Made by a program: the position numbers and the translations under genes. A DNA stretch of 57,468 nt, taken from positions 1 to 57,468 of the forward strand of contig JAJPHH010000087.1 of NCBI GenBank assembly GCA_021325385.1, in the 5' to 3' direction. The notes under the pieces were generated by a model, which made no database searches, had not been told where the DNA came from, and saw only the letters and a list, made by a program, of their open reading frames with translations. The DNA comes from Alphaproteobacteria bacterium. Its GTDB lineage: Bacteria; Pseudomonadota; Alphaproteobacteria; Rhizobiales; Beijerinckiaceae. Positions 8,392-16,137 of this stretch are shown in pieces (the first letter of the stretch is position 1; the number at the start of each line of letters is the position of its first letter).

Positions 8392-8817
8392 CTACTTATC
8401 CTCACGGATGAGAGCGCCGAGGCTGCGCGCAATTTCATGAAGGAAAGCGTCGAGCCGGCGGTTCCGCTTCGCGCTGCCGAGATCGGGCACATGGAGGATC
8501 ACCGCCCGCTCAGGCCGTGCGCCGCCAAGCCCGTCGGCCCGATTCGGATGCGCCCGACCGTACGCTTTGAGAAAGGCCGCTTTCTCGGCGGGCGAGAAAT
8601 GGCAGACTTCAAAAATCGTGTTGAGATGCTGCGCCGGTATCGGCGTGTGGTAGCTGGGATTGGAGATTTGGCTGACAAAGCTTCGGTTCTTGCCCATGGC
8701 GTGCGCCAGGCGGAGGCGCATGCCCGACGGGCGGCTTTCAAGAACGGCCTTGAACAGGCTCTTATAGGCGGCGACCGCTTCTTTTTCATCGGGCCTGTCG
8801 GCGGATGGTTCAGACAT
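8392..8817 (-). CDS. Uncharacterised HTH-like protein in the dihydroxyacetone operon
   Basis: A 141-residue cytoplasmic protein I cannot assign to a named family. Residues 31-70 (MRLRLAHAMGKNRSFVSQI, then IPAQHLNTIFEVCHFSP) look like an XRE-type helix-turn-helix. The C-terminal part has AVILHVPDLGS and a final amphipathic helix (RLDAFLHEIARSLGALI). Its start overlaps the end of the enzyme I gene by 8 bases, and dhaK follows after 5 bases, so it is made with the kinase. It could be a regulator or an assembly/adaptor protein of the phosphorelay. No membrane segment or signal peptide is seen. Confidence 0.75.
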   Translation of the reverse strand: MSEPSADRPDEKEAVAAYKSLFKAVLESRPSGMRLRLAHAMGKNRSFVSQISNPSYHTPIPAQHLNTIFEVCHFSPAEKAAFLKAYGRAHPNRADGLGGARPERAVILHVPDLGSAKRNRRLDAFLHEIARSLGALIREDK

Positions 8818-10420
8818 GATCCGACTTTCGACTCAACGCGGCGAGCGCGCGCTTGACTGCCGCGAGCGCGGGCGGGCTCATCGAAAACTCGAGCAGGCCG
8901 CAGCGCAAGAGCGTTTCAAGATAGCGCGGCTCGCCGGCAATATCGCCGCATAGGCTGACGCTGACGCCAAGCTTCCGGCCATGCTCGGCGACGCGCCGGA
9001 TGAGTTCGAGAACGCCCGGATTGAGCGGATCGGCCAATGACGCAAGCGCGCCGTTGGTCCGGTCGCAGGCCGTCACATATTGCGTCAGATCATTCGAGCC
9101 GATCGAGAAGAAAGAGGCCGGAAAAGATTCGATCGTCAAAGCGGCCGCCGGCACTTCGACCATGATGCCGATTTCCGGTAGGCTGGCGCGAACGCCCGCG
9201 CTCTTCAATTCTTCGACCGCCTGAACGAAGAGCCGCCGCGCCGTCTTGAATTCCTCCGGCGTAGTGACCATCGGAAACATCACCCTGAGCTTGCCGAGGG
9301 CGGCGGCGCGCGCCAAAGCTCGAAGCTGCACGGCGAATATGTCCGGCCGCTTGAGGCTCAGCCGCAGCCCGCGAACGCCCAAAAACGGATTGGCCTCGCG
9401 CGCTTCTGTGAGGCCGCGAACCGGCTTGTCGCCGCCGGCGTCGACGGTACGGATCACGACAGGCCTTTCGCCGGCCCAGTTCAACACTTGTTCGTAAACC
9501 GAGCGCTGCTTTTCTTCATCGGGCAGGTCGGCGCGGCCGAAGAGAAATTCGGTCCGCATGAGTCCGACGCCGTCCGCATAGCGCGCATCGGGATGGTCCA
9601 GGTCGGCGGGGCCTTGGATATTCAGCATGAGCCGCACCGGCTCCCCTCTGAAGGAGATGGACGGGTTTTCAAGCGCGGCGAGATCGGCGGCTCGGCTGAG
9701 GACCTGGTTTTCCTGGCGCGTCGCCAAGGCCTGGATGCGAGCGACGGGCGGATCGACCTCGAGAATCCCTTCGTCGGCGTCGAGCAGAGCGGCGTCGGCG
9801 GGTTCGGGGACTTCTCCGAGTTGAACGACCATCGGCACGCCGCGCGCGCGAGCCAGCATGGCGACGTGGCTCGTCGCGCTGCCCTGCGACAGGGCGAGCC
9901 CACCGCCGGCTGACCAATCGATTTCCAGAAACCGCGAGGGCGGCAAGTCGTCGGCGCATATCACGGCGCCGGCTCGTCCCGTCTTTGGATTGGCTTCACC
10001 GCCGTAAAGCGCCGACAAAACCCGATCGCGCAGATCGGCTATGTCGGCGCTGCGCGCGCGAAGATATTCGTCCGCGGCTGCGCGATAGTCCGCGATTTGC
10101 TCAGCCATCGCCTGCGCCCAGGCCGCGTCCGCCGCGGCTCCTTGCGCGATTGCGGCGAATATCGGTCCGAGCAAGGCGTCGTCGGCGAGGAGCGCAATCT
10201 GAAACTCCAGGATTTCGGCGGCGTCTTTGCCGGCCGCCGCCGCCAGCTTTGACAATTGCCGATCCGCCGCCGCTAACGCCGCCCGTAAAGCGCCCGCTTC
10301 ATCCGCGCCAGCCTCGCGCTGGCCGAGCGGCGCGCCATCCGCGCGCACCAGCGGTCCTCGCGCGAAGCCCGCCGAGGCGGTCCTGCCCCTGAAGATTCGA
10401 CCCGCAAGCGGGACGGTCAT
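8810..10420 (-). CDS. ptsI: PTS enzyme I dedicated to dihydroxyacetone kinase
   Basis: Phosphoenolpyruvate-protein phosphotransferase: it takes phosphate from PEP on His185 (GSATSHVAMLARARGVP) and passes it to HPr. The PEP-binding C-terminal barrel is complete, with MRTEFLF, VIRTVDAGGDKP, FFSIGSNDLTQY and the catalytic cysteine in SLCGDIAGEP near residue 491. The 536 residues match ordinary sugar-type enzyme I and leave no room for a GAF domain, so this is not the nitrogen-type PtsP. It follows the HPr gene after one base. The locus encodes no membrane EIIB/EIIC, so the phosphate is expected to end on DhaM and DhaL. Confidence 0.92.
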   Translation of the reverse strand: MTVPLAGRIFRGRTASAGFARGPLVRADGAPLGQREAGADEAGALRAALAAADRQLSKLAAAAGKDAAEILEFQIALLADDALLGPIFAAIAQGAAADAAWAQAMAEQIADYRAAADEYLRARSADIADLRDRVLSALYGGEANPKTGRAGAVICADDLPPSRFLEIDWSAGGGLALSQGSATSHVAMLARARGVPMVVQLGEVPEPADAALLDADEGILEVDPPVARIQALATRQENQVLSRAADLAALENPSISFRGEPVRLMLNIQGPADLDHPDARYADGVGLMRTEFLFGRADLPDEEKQRSVYEQVLNWAGERPVVIRTVDAGGDKPVRGLTEAREANPFLGVRGLRLSLKRPDIFAVQLRALARAAALGKLRVMFPMVTTPEEFKTARRLFVQAVEELKSAGVRASLPEIGIMVEVPAAALTIESFPASFFSIGSNDLTQYVTACDRTNGALASLADPLNPGVLELIRRVAEHGRKLGVSVSLCGDIAGEPRYLETLLRCGLLEFSMSPPALAAVKRALAALSRKSDHV

Positions 10421-10421
10421 G

Positions 10422-10766
10422 TCAACGGCCCGTATCGGGGAAATCGGCCGCGACCAGCGTGGTCAGGGCCTCGACGGCGGCCGAAGCATCTGCGCCTTGC
10501 GCCTCGAACTCGATGACGCTGCCTTGGGCGGCGCGCATGGCCATCACTTTTGCAACGCTCTTGGCGTCGATCCAATCGACGGCGCCGGCCACTCTCACCG
10601 CGATCCGCGCCTTGAACCGCTTCGCCAATTTGGTCAACTTCACGGCGGGACGCGCATGCATTCCCACCGCATGCACGAGCTCCACGGCGCCTCTCGCAAT
10701 CTCGTTCTCTGGCTGGGGCGTCTCCGTTATGGCCTTGGCGACGCTGATTGTCGTGGTCTTGTCCAT
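10422..10766 (-). CDS. HPr phosphocarrier protein
   Basis: A 114-residue HPr that relays phosphate from enzyme I to EIIA. The phosphorylated histidine is His37 in HAVGMHARPAVKL. The rest of the fold (KSVAKVMAMRAAQGSVIEF) is standard, but about 22 residues precede the core domain, making it longer than the usual 85-90. The ATG at 10766 is the first codon after the EIIA stop, and the enzyme I gene follows after one base. A longer upstream frame is only an off-frame reading of the EIIA gene. Confidence 0.9.
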   Translation of the reverse strand: MDKTTTISVAKAITETPQPENEIARGAVELVHAVGMHARPAVKLTKLAKRFKARIAVRVAGAVDWIDAKSVAKVMAMRAAQGSVIEFEAQGADASAAVEALTTLVAADFPDTGR

Positions 10767-10767
10767 G

Positions 10768-11157
10768 CTAATTCGCTGAAAGTTCCTCGGCGACCGCCCG
10801 TACCCGCTCGAGCGAGCTGCCGCCCGCAGATTCCGTCGCCGCCATGACCGCGCCTTCGACGATCGGCGCGTTACAGACGACAACTCTGGCGCGCCGCTCG
10901 GCGGGCAGCATTTCAACCGCCATCTCGCTGTTCGTCTCCGCGCCGCCGAGATCGACCAGGATGGCGACGCCGGCTTCCGACCAGGCCTTGCGAATGGCTT
11001 CGCTGATCGCTTCGTAGCTCGTGCCAAGGCCGCCGGCGGGATTGCCTCCAGTCCATGCGAGCGGCACCTCCTCGCCCACCATCTGACGAACCATATCGGC
11101 GGCGCCTTCGGCGACCTTTGGCGAATGCGACACGATGACAATGCCGACCTTGGCCAT
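10768..11157 (-). CDS. dhaM: PTS EIIA subunit of dihydroxyacetone kinase (DhaM, EIIA domain only)
   Basis: A 129-residue mannose-type EIIA that hands phosphate to the ADP bound in DhaL. The phosphorylation site is His11 in VIVSHSPKVAEG. GGLGTSYEAI and ILVDLGGAETNSEMA are the expected following motifs. In E. coli, DhaM carries EIIA, HPr and an enzyme I piece on one chain, whereas here they are three adjacent genes. Its ATG overlaps the DhaL stop (TGATG), which suggests translational coupling. Confidence 0.92.
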   Translation of the reverse strand: MAKVGIVIVSHSPKVAEGAADMVRQMVGEEVPLAWTGGNPAGGLGTSYEAISEAIRKAWSEAGVAILVDLGGAETNSEMAVEMLPAERRARVVVCNAPIVEGAVMAATESAGGSSLERVRAVAEELSAN

Positions 11158-11816
11158 CACTCTTCTCCGAACTGGGCGCAGATCGCGTCGATCATGAGCG
11201 CGCTCGAGCGGGCGCCGGGATCCATGTGGCCGATCGAACGCTCGCCAAGAAAGGAGGCGCGTCCCCGCGTCGCCAGAATGGGAATCGTCGCTTCCGCCGC
11301 TTTCCGCGCCGCCTGGCGAATTGCCACGACGTCGCCGCCCGTTGCGAAAATCCGTTGCACGGGGATCAGCACGTCGAGCATCGTCTTTTCGCCGAAATCG
11401 CTCTTGCCGCGGGCGCGCACCGCGTCGACCGCGTCGCCGAAAGCCGCCGCCGCCGACGCGCGGGAAGGCTCGACAGGCAAGCTTTTCGCGAGCGCCAGAA
11501 AGAAACTGCCATAAAGCGCGCCCGAAGCGCCGCCGACCGTCGATAGAAGCTTCGCGCCTATGGCTCGGCAAAGTTCGGGCGCCGGCATCGCGGAAAGGGC
11601 GTCGAGGTCGGCAAGAATCGCCTCAAATCCCCGCTTCATATTCTCGCCGTGATCGCCGTCGCCGATCGCCGCGTCAAGCGCGGTCAGTTCGTCTGCTGCG
11701 TCGATGACGCTCCTGGCCACGTCGGCAATCAGCTTTCTGGTCCTACCGGCGTCCAACCCCGTTCCGCCGCCTGGCGACGTCATTGCCTCCTCCAAGGCCA
11801 AGGCGCCGCTCCTCAT
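11157..11816 (-). CDS. dhaL: Dihydroxyacetone kinase subunit DhaL
   Basis: DhaL holds ADP/ATP and phosphorylates the dihydroxyacetone bound to DhaK. The Mg-nucleotide site is AAIGDGDHGENM at about 49-60. The nucleotide lid follows as STVGGASGALYGSFF, and then GEKTMLDVLIP. The first ATG (11816) overlaps the stop of the upstream ATPase gene as ATGA. A second in-frame ATG at 11783 has a stronger ribosome binding site, GGAGGAGG, and may be the real start. Length, about 208-219 residues, is normal. Confidence 0.92.
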   Translation of the reverse strand: MRSGALALEEAMTSPGGGTGLDAGRTRKLIADVARSVIDAADELTALDAAIGDGDHGENMKRGFEAILADLDALSAMPAPELCRAIGAKLLSTVGGASGALYGSFFLALAKSLPVEPSRASAAAAFGDAVDAVRARGKSDFGEKTMLDVLIPVQRIFATGGDVVAIRQAARKAAEATIPILATRGRASFLGERSIGHMDPGARSSALMIDAICAQFGEE

Positions 11817-12829
11817 CGCACCAGCCGGACGCCGTTTCGATCGAAGAATAAGGGGTTGACGAAGCCGACGCCAACCTGATCTCCGACCGCGAAGTCCGCG
11901 TCCGGATTTACGAGCGCGACCAACTCGTGCCGATCGAGTTCGATATGCAGATGGTTCTGATCGCCGAGATGTTCGATCCAGGTCACGCGTCCTCGAGCGC
12001 CCTCGCCGGAATTCCTCTGAACGCGAAGAGTCTCGGCGCGGGCGCCGATTGTCTCGGCGCCGGACGGGGCGGGAATATCCGGCAACAAATGTCGCGGCAC
12101 GATGTTGATCGACGGCTGGCCAAGACGCGCCGCAACATAGAGGCTCGCCGGCCGTTCATATATTTCGCGCGGCGAGCCGATTTGGACGATGCGCCCCGCA
12201 TCGATGACGCCGATCGTCGTCGCCATGGTCATGGCCTCGACCTGATCGTGCGTGACGTAGAGCAGGGTGGCGCCGAGCTCCGCCTGAATGCGCTTCAACT
12301 CGAGCCGCAGATCGGCTCGCAGTTTCGCATCGAGCGACGACAACGGCTCGTCCATCAGATAGATCGCGGGACGGCGGACAAGGGCGCGGCCGATCGCCAC
12401 GCGTTGCATTTCGCCGCCGGACAATTTGGTGGCGCGATTGCCGAGCTTGCTGTCGATGCGCAGCAGCGCCGCGACCTCGCTCACGCGGGCCTTGATCTCG
12501 TTCTCAGGCAAGCGCCGCGCCGGCGCGCGCAGGGGGAAAGCCAGATTGTCGAAGACGGAAAGATGCGGATAGAGCGAATATTGCTGAAAGACGAAGGCGA
12601 CGTCGCGCGCCGCCGGCGGCAAGCTTGTGACGTCCCGCCGGCCGATTACGATCCGCCCGCCGTCAGGCTTTTCGAGCCCCGCGACAAGGCGCAAGGCGGT
12701 CGTTTTGCCTGCGCCGGTCGGACCGAGCAGCGTCATGAAGGCGCCGTCGGCGATGTCGAGCGACAGATCGTCCACCGCGACCGTGTCGCCGAAACGCTTC
12801 GTCACCGCCGCCAGGCTTACGTCAGCCAT
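11813..12829 (-). CDS. Polyol/carbohydrate ABC transporter ATPase (second of two)
   Basis: A MalK/UgpC-type nucleotide-binding subunit of 338 residues. It has Walker A LGPTGAGKTT at about 35-44, Q-loop FVFQQYSLYPH, signature LSGGEMQR, Walker B YLMDEPLSSLD and switch histidine YVTHDQ. A C-terminal OB-like regulatory domain follows. The ATG at 12829 has GGAGGAG upstream and overlaps the previous ATPase gene by 8 bases. The 35 extra codons of the open frame before it belong to the neighbour's coding sequence. Two different ATPases in one operon suggest a heterodimer, as in the rhizobial GlpST glycerol transporter. Confidence 0.92.
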   Translation of the reverse strand: MADVSLAAVTKRFGDTVAVDDLSLDIADGAFMTLLGPTGAGKTTALRLVAGLEKPDGGRIVIGRRDVTSLPPAARDVAFVFQQYSLYPHLSVFDNLAFPLRAPARRLPENEIKARVSEVAALLRIDSKLGNRATKLSGGEMQRVAIGRALVRRPAIYLMDEPLSSLDAKLRADLRLELKRIQAELGATLLYVTHDQVEAMTMATTIGVIDAGRIVQIGSPREIYERPASLYVAARLGQPSINIVPRHLLPDIPAPSGAETIGARAETLRVQRNSGEGARGRVTWIEHLGDQNHLHIELDRHELVALVNPDADFAVGDQVGVGFVNPLFFDRNGVRLVR

Positions 12830-13922
12830 GCGCCGCTCCTCCATTTCGCGCCAGGGCGAGCGCCCGTCCTGTGCTCTTCTCGAAAAGGGATAGCCTGTCG
12901 GTTCTGAGCTCGAGTCCGAGCCGCTCTCCGACACTTATTCGACGGTCGGCGGGCGCGCGGGCCCGCACAACGCCATGCGGCGTCGTCAACGTGACGATTT
13001 GGGCCGAGCCCAGATATTCGACGCCGAATACGACGCCCCGTAACGCGCCCTCGTCGACGAATTGCAAGTGCTCAGGCCGAATCCCCAAAACGAGGTCTCC
13101 CTCGCGGACGCCGCCCTCGAGAATCCGCGGCGCGTCGACATGGCCGTTTGCGAGCCGGATCTTGTCGGCCCCCTCGGCGATCCCCTCGCCCAGACTCAGA
13201 AAATTCATCGGCGGCGAACCGATGAAGTCGGCCACGAAAAGGCTCGACGGCCGGTCATAGACCTCTCGCGGCGAGCCCAGTTGCTCGACGATCCCGCGAT
13301 TCATCACCGCGATCTTGTCGGCCATCGACATGGCCTCGAGCTGATCATGCGTGACATAGATCGACGTCGCGGCGAGCCGGTCATGAAGCGCGCGCAGCTC
13401 GCCCGTCATGACATGACGCATCTCGGCGTCCAGCGCGCCCAACGGTTCGTCCATGAGAAAGGCCTTCGGGCGGCGCACGATCGCGCGGCCGAGCGCCACG
13501 CGTTGTCGATCGCCGGAGGAGAGGCTCGAGGCCCGTTTGTCCAGCAAGTGGGAGATGCGGAGAATTCTGGCCACTTCGCCAACCCGCTCGCGGATTTCGC
13601 TCCGAGGCATGCCTTGGCTCTTCAGCGGAAAAGCGATGTTCTGCCTTACGCTCAAGTGAGGGTAGAGGGCGAAGAATTGAAACACGAAGGCGATGTCGCG
13701 CAGCGCAGCCCGTTTGAAAGTCACGTCCTGCTCGCCGAGAAATATCCGCCCCGACGTCGGCAACTCCAAGCCGGCTATCATTCTGAGCGTCGTCGTCTTG
13801 CCGCAACCGGAGGGCCCGAGAAGGCAGAAGAACTCTCCGTCTTCGATCGTGAAGGAGGAGCTCTTCACGGCGACAAAATCGCCGAACGATTTGTGAAGCG
13901 CTTCGACTGTGATCTTGGCCAT
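12822..13922 (-). CDS. Polyol/carbohydrate ABC transporter ATPase (first of two)
   Basis: A 366-residue MalK/UgpC-type ATPase. Walker A is LGPSGCGKTT and Walker B is FLMDEPLGALD, with switch histidine YVTHDQ. The signature motif reads LSSGDRQR rather than the canonical LSGGQQQR, so the second glycine is lost. The Q-loop region is VFQFFALYPHLS. The partner ATPase downstream keeps the canonical motif, so the pair may have one normal and one weakened catalytic site. It starts 7 bases after the small membrane protein. Confidence 0.92.
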   Translation of the reverse strand: MAKITVEALHKSFGDFVAVKSSSFTIEDGEFFCLLGPSGCGKTTTLRMIAGLELPTSGRIFLGEQDVTFKRAALRDIAFVFQFFALYPHLSVRQNIAFPLKSQGMPRSEIRERVGEVARILRISHLLDKRASSLSSGDRQRVALGRAIVRRPKAFLMDEPLGALDAEMRHVMTGELRALHDRLAATSIYVTHDQLEAMSMADKIAVMNRGIVEQLGSPREVYDRPSSLFVADFIGSPPMNFLSLGEGIAEGADKIRLANGHVDAPRILEGGVREGDLVLGIRPEHLQFVDEGALRGVVFGVEYLGSAQIVTLTTPHGVVRARAPADRRISVGERLGLELRTDRLSLFEKSTGRALALARNGGAAHG

Positions 13923-13929
13923 CGCGACC

Positions 13930-14142
13930 TCACTTGGGGAATTTCGTCACGATCGTGAACAGCGCCACGCCGGTCAGAATGGTGATGAACGAATAGCTGT
14001 AGAGCGTCATCAGGAACGGCTGGCAGAGCATCACGACCCCGACCGCGATAAAGGCGGTCGCGAGATTCTCCCAGGGGCCGCGCCGAAACAAACGGCGCAA
14101 GGGCGGCAGAGACGGCGCCGATCGCTTCACCGGTTGTTTCAT
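13930..14142 (-). CDS. Small membrane protein of the ABC transporter operon
   Basis: A 70-residue protein with a basic N-terminus (RRLFRRGPWEN) and two hydrophobic segments, about residues 27-45 and 49-65, ending in VTKFPK. Its ATG overlaps the stop of the upstream permease gene (ATGA) and the ATPase gene follows within 8 bases, so it is a built-in member of the transporter operon. Its position matches GlpU of the rhizobial GlpSTPQUV glycerol system, but it does not look like the DUF2160 proteins I remember from such operons. Function unknown, possibly transporter assembly. Confidence 0.75.
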   Translation of the reverse strand: MKQPVKRSAPSLPPLRRLFRRGPWENLATAFIAVGVVMLCQPFLMTLYSYSFITILTGVALFTIVTKFPK

Positions 14143-15089
14143 CGGCGCACCGCTCCAAATGTGATCCCGCGCAAAAGATGCTTGCGCAAAAGGATCGTGA
14201 CAAAAACGATCGGGGTCAGGAACAGGGTCGTCGCGGCGGCGACGGCGGGCCAGTTCTGGCCGCCTTCGCCGATGATGAATGGAATGAAGGGCGGCATGGT
14301 CTGAGCGTTGGCGCTCGTCAGCAGGAGCGCGAAGGCGTATTCGTTCCACGAGAAGATGAGGCAGAAGATCGCAGTCGCGGCGATGCCGGTTGCGGCCTGA
14401 GGCAGCACGACCTTCCGGAAGGCCTGCAACCTCGTATAGCCGTCGACGAGCGCCGCCTCCTCGTATTCGCGCGGGATCTCGTCGATGAAGCCCTTGAGCA
14501 GCCAGACCGCCAGCGACACATTGACCGCCGAATAGAGCAGAATCAGGCCGATTTGAGTGTCGTAGAGATTGAGCCAGCGGTACATGAGATAGATCGGGAC
14601 CGCGACCGCGATCGGCGGCATCATCCGCGTCGACAGGATGAAGAAAAGAAGATCATCGGCGAGGGGCACTCGGAAGCGCGAAAAGCCATAAGCGGCGAGC
14701 GTTCCCAGCAAGGTCGCGAGAATGGTCGAGCCGAAGCCGACAATCAGCGAATTGACGAAACGCCCGACCACCGGCGACGGCCCGGCGATCACCATTCCCC
14801 GCTCGCGCGCCAATTTTTCGTACCAGCTTTTGGCCGGGGGCAGCTTGGCGATGAAGTCGGGCGGCTGCCGCGTCTGAACCGTGAAGAGGTCGACGAAGCC
14901 TTCCAGCGTCGGCGTGAACAACAGCTTCGGCGGGTATGAGATTGCGTCCGACTGGGACTTGAAAGCGGTGGCGCAGATCCACAGCAAGGGCAGGATCGTG
15001 ATCAGGGCGTAGAGGATCACGATCGCGCCGGCGACGGTCTTGGCGCGCGGCGAGGCTTCGACGATTGAATGGGCTGTGGTTGCGCTCAT
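14139..15089 (-). CDS. Carbohydrate ABC transporter permease (MalG type)
   Basis: A 316-residue inner-membrane permease with about six transmembrane helices. The first is around residues 19-40, the others from about 109 onward. The ATPase-coupling EAA loop reads EYEEAALVDGYTRLQAF. A long periplasmic segment follows helix 1, as is common in the MalG/UgpE group. The start overlaps the end of the partner permease gene by 4 bases. Confidence 0.92.
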   Translation of the reverse strand: MSATTAHSIVEASPRAKTVAGAIVILYALITILPLLWICATAFKSQSDAISYPPKLLFTPTLEGFVDLFTVQTRQPPDFIAKLPPAKSWYEKLARERGMVIAGPSPVVGRFVNSLIVGFGSTILATLLGTLAAYGFSRFRVPLADDLLFFILSTRMMPPIAVAVPIYLMYRWLNLYDTQIGLILLYSAVNVSLAVWLLKGFIDEIPREYEEAALVDGYTRLQAFRKVVLPQAATGIAATAIFCLIFSWNEYAFALLLTSANAQTMPPFIPFIIGEGGQNWPAVAAATTLFLTPIVFVTILLRKHLLRGITFGAVRR

Positions 15090-16045
15090 CGCTGCTTAAC
15101 CCGATTGAGAGCCTTGACATAGATATTGGCGGCGCCGAAGACGGTGACGAACAGGATGACCGCAAGCGCGGAGGAATAGCCGGTTTCCCATTTCTCGAAG
15201 GCGGAGCGCTTGAGCGTGATCGAAACCAGCTCCGTCACCGAGCCGGGGCCGCCCGAGGTCAACAGATTCACCAGATCGAACATTTCGAAGGCTTGGATGG
15301 CCTGGAAGAGCACGGCCAGCATCAGGAACGGCAGCACCATCGGCAACGTGATCGCCCAGAACTGCCGCCAGGGCGACGCCCGGTCCACTTCCGCGGCTTC
15401 ATAGATGTAATCGGGTATCGAGCGCAGTCCGGCCAGACAGATCAGCATCACGTAGGGCGTCCACATCCACGTGTTGACCAGGACGATCGTCCACGGCGCC
15501 AGGCGGACGTCGCCGATCATGGTGAACGAGCTCGGCGGCGCGCCGGTGAAGAAGCTGATGAGATAGTTGAACGGCCCGATCTGCGGCTGGAACAGAAGCG
15601 TCCAGAAATTTCCGACGACAGCCGGCGACAGCATCATGGGCAACAGAATGACCGTCGTCCAGAAGCTGTGACCGCGGAATTGTCGATTGATGAGCAGCGC
15701 CAGGCCCAATCCGATGACGACCTGGAGCGCGATGGTCGAGACGACGAAATGCGCCGTCGCCTGGAAATGCTGCCAGACGTCCTCGTCGGCGAGGATGTCG
15801 ATATAGTTGTCGATGCCGTTGAAACGCATCGGCATCGGCATGTTCGACATGAAGCTCGTGAACGAGAGCCGGATCGCCCATACCAACGGGAAGATGTTGA
15901 TCGCGAGCAACAGGAGGATCGTCGGCGCAATGAACAGCCACGCGATGCTTCGGTCGGACAGTCCGCGGACGCGGGCGGCGACATGCGGCGGCGTTTGCGC
16001 GGCGATGCGCTCGACCAGTGTCCCGGGTTCATCGGCTGCGGTCAT
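15086..16045 (-). CDS. Carbohydrate ABC transporter permease (MalF type)
   Basis: A 319-residue permease. The first helix (AWLFIAPTILLLLAINIFPL) is followed by a periplasmic region and five more helices. The coupling loop is YIYEAAEVDRASPWRQF. The ATG at 16045 was chosen because AAGAGA lies upstream and the protein then begins MTAADEPG; the open frame extends 45 codons further without a binding site. It works with the MalG-type permease downstream. Confidence 0.92.
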   Translation of the reverse strand: MTAADEPGTLVERIAAQTPPHVAARVRGLSDRSIAWLFIAPTILLLLAINIFPLVWAIRLSFTSFMSNMPMPMRFNGIDNYIDILADEDVWQHFQATAHFVVSTIALQVVIGLGLALLINRQFRGHSFWTTVILLPMMLSPAVVGNFWTLLFQPQIGPFNYLISFFTGAPPSSFTMIGDVRLAPWTIVLVNTWMWTPYVMLICLAGLRSIPDYIYEAAEVDRASPWRQFWAITLPMVLPFLMLAVLFQAIQAFEMFDLVNLLTSGGPGSVTELVSITLKRSAFEKWETGYSSALAVILFVTVFGAANIYVKALNRVKQR

Positions 16046-16137
16046 TGCAATCTCTTGGCGTTGGCGGGTCGCCCCGGCGATGTCGTGCGCCGGGGCGATG
16101 GCTGGCGAAGAAGCGGCCTCGTCGCGTCGTCGCAGGG

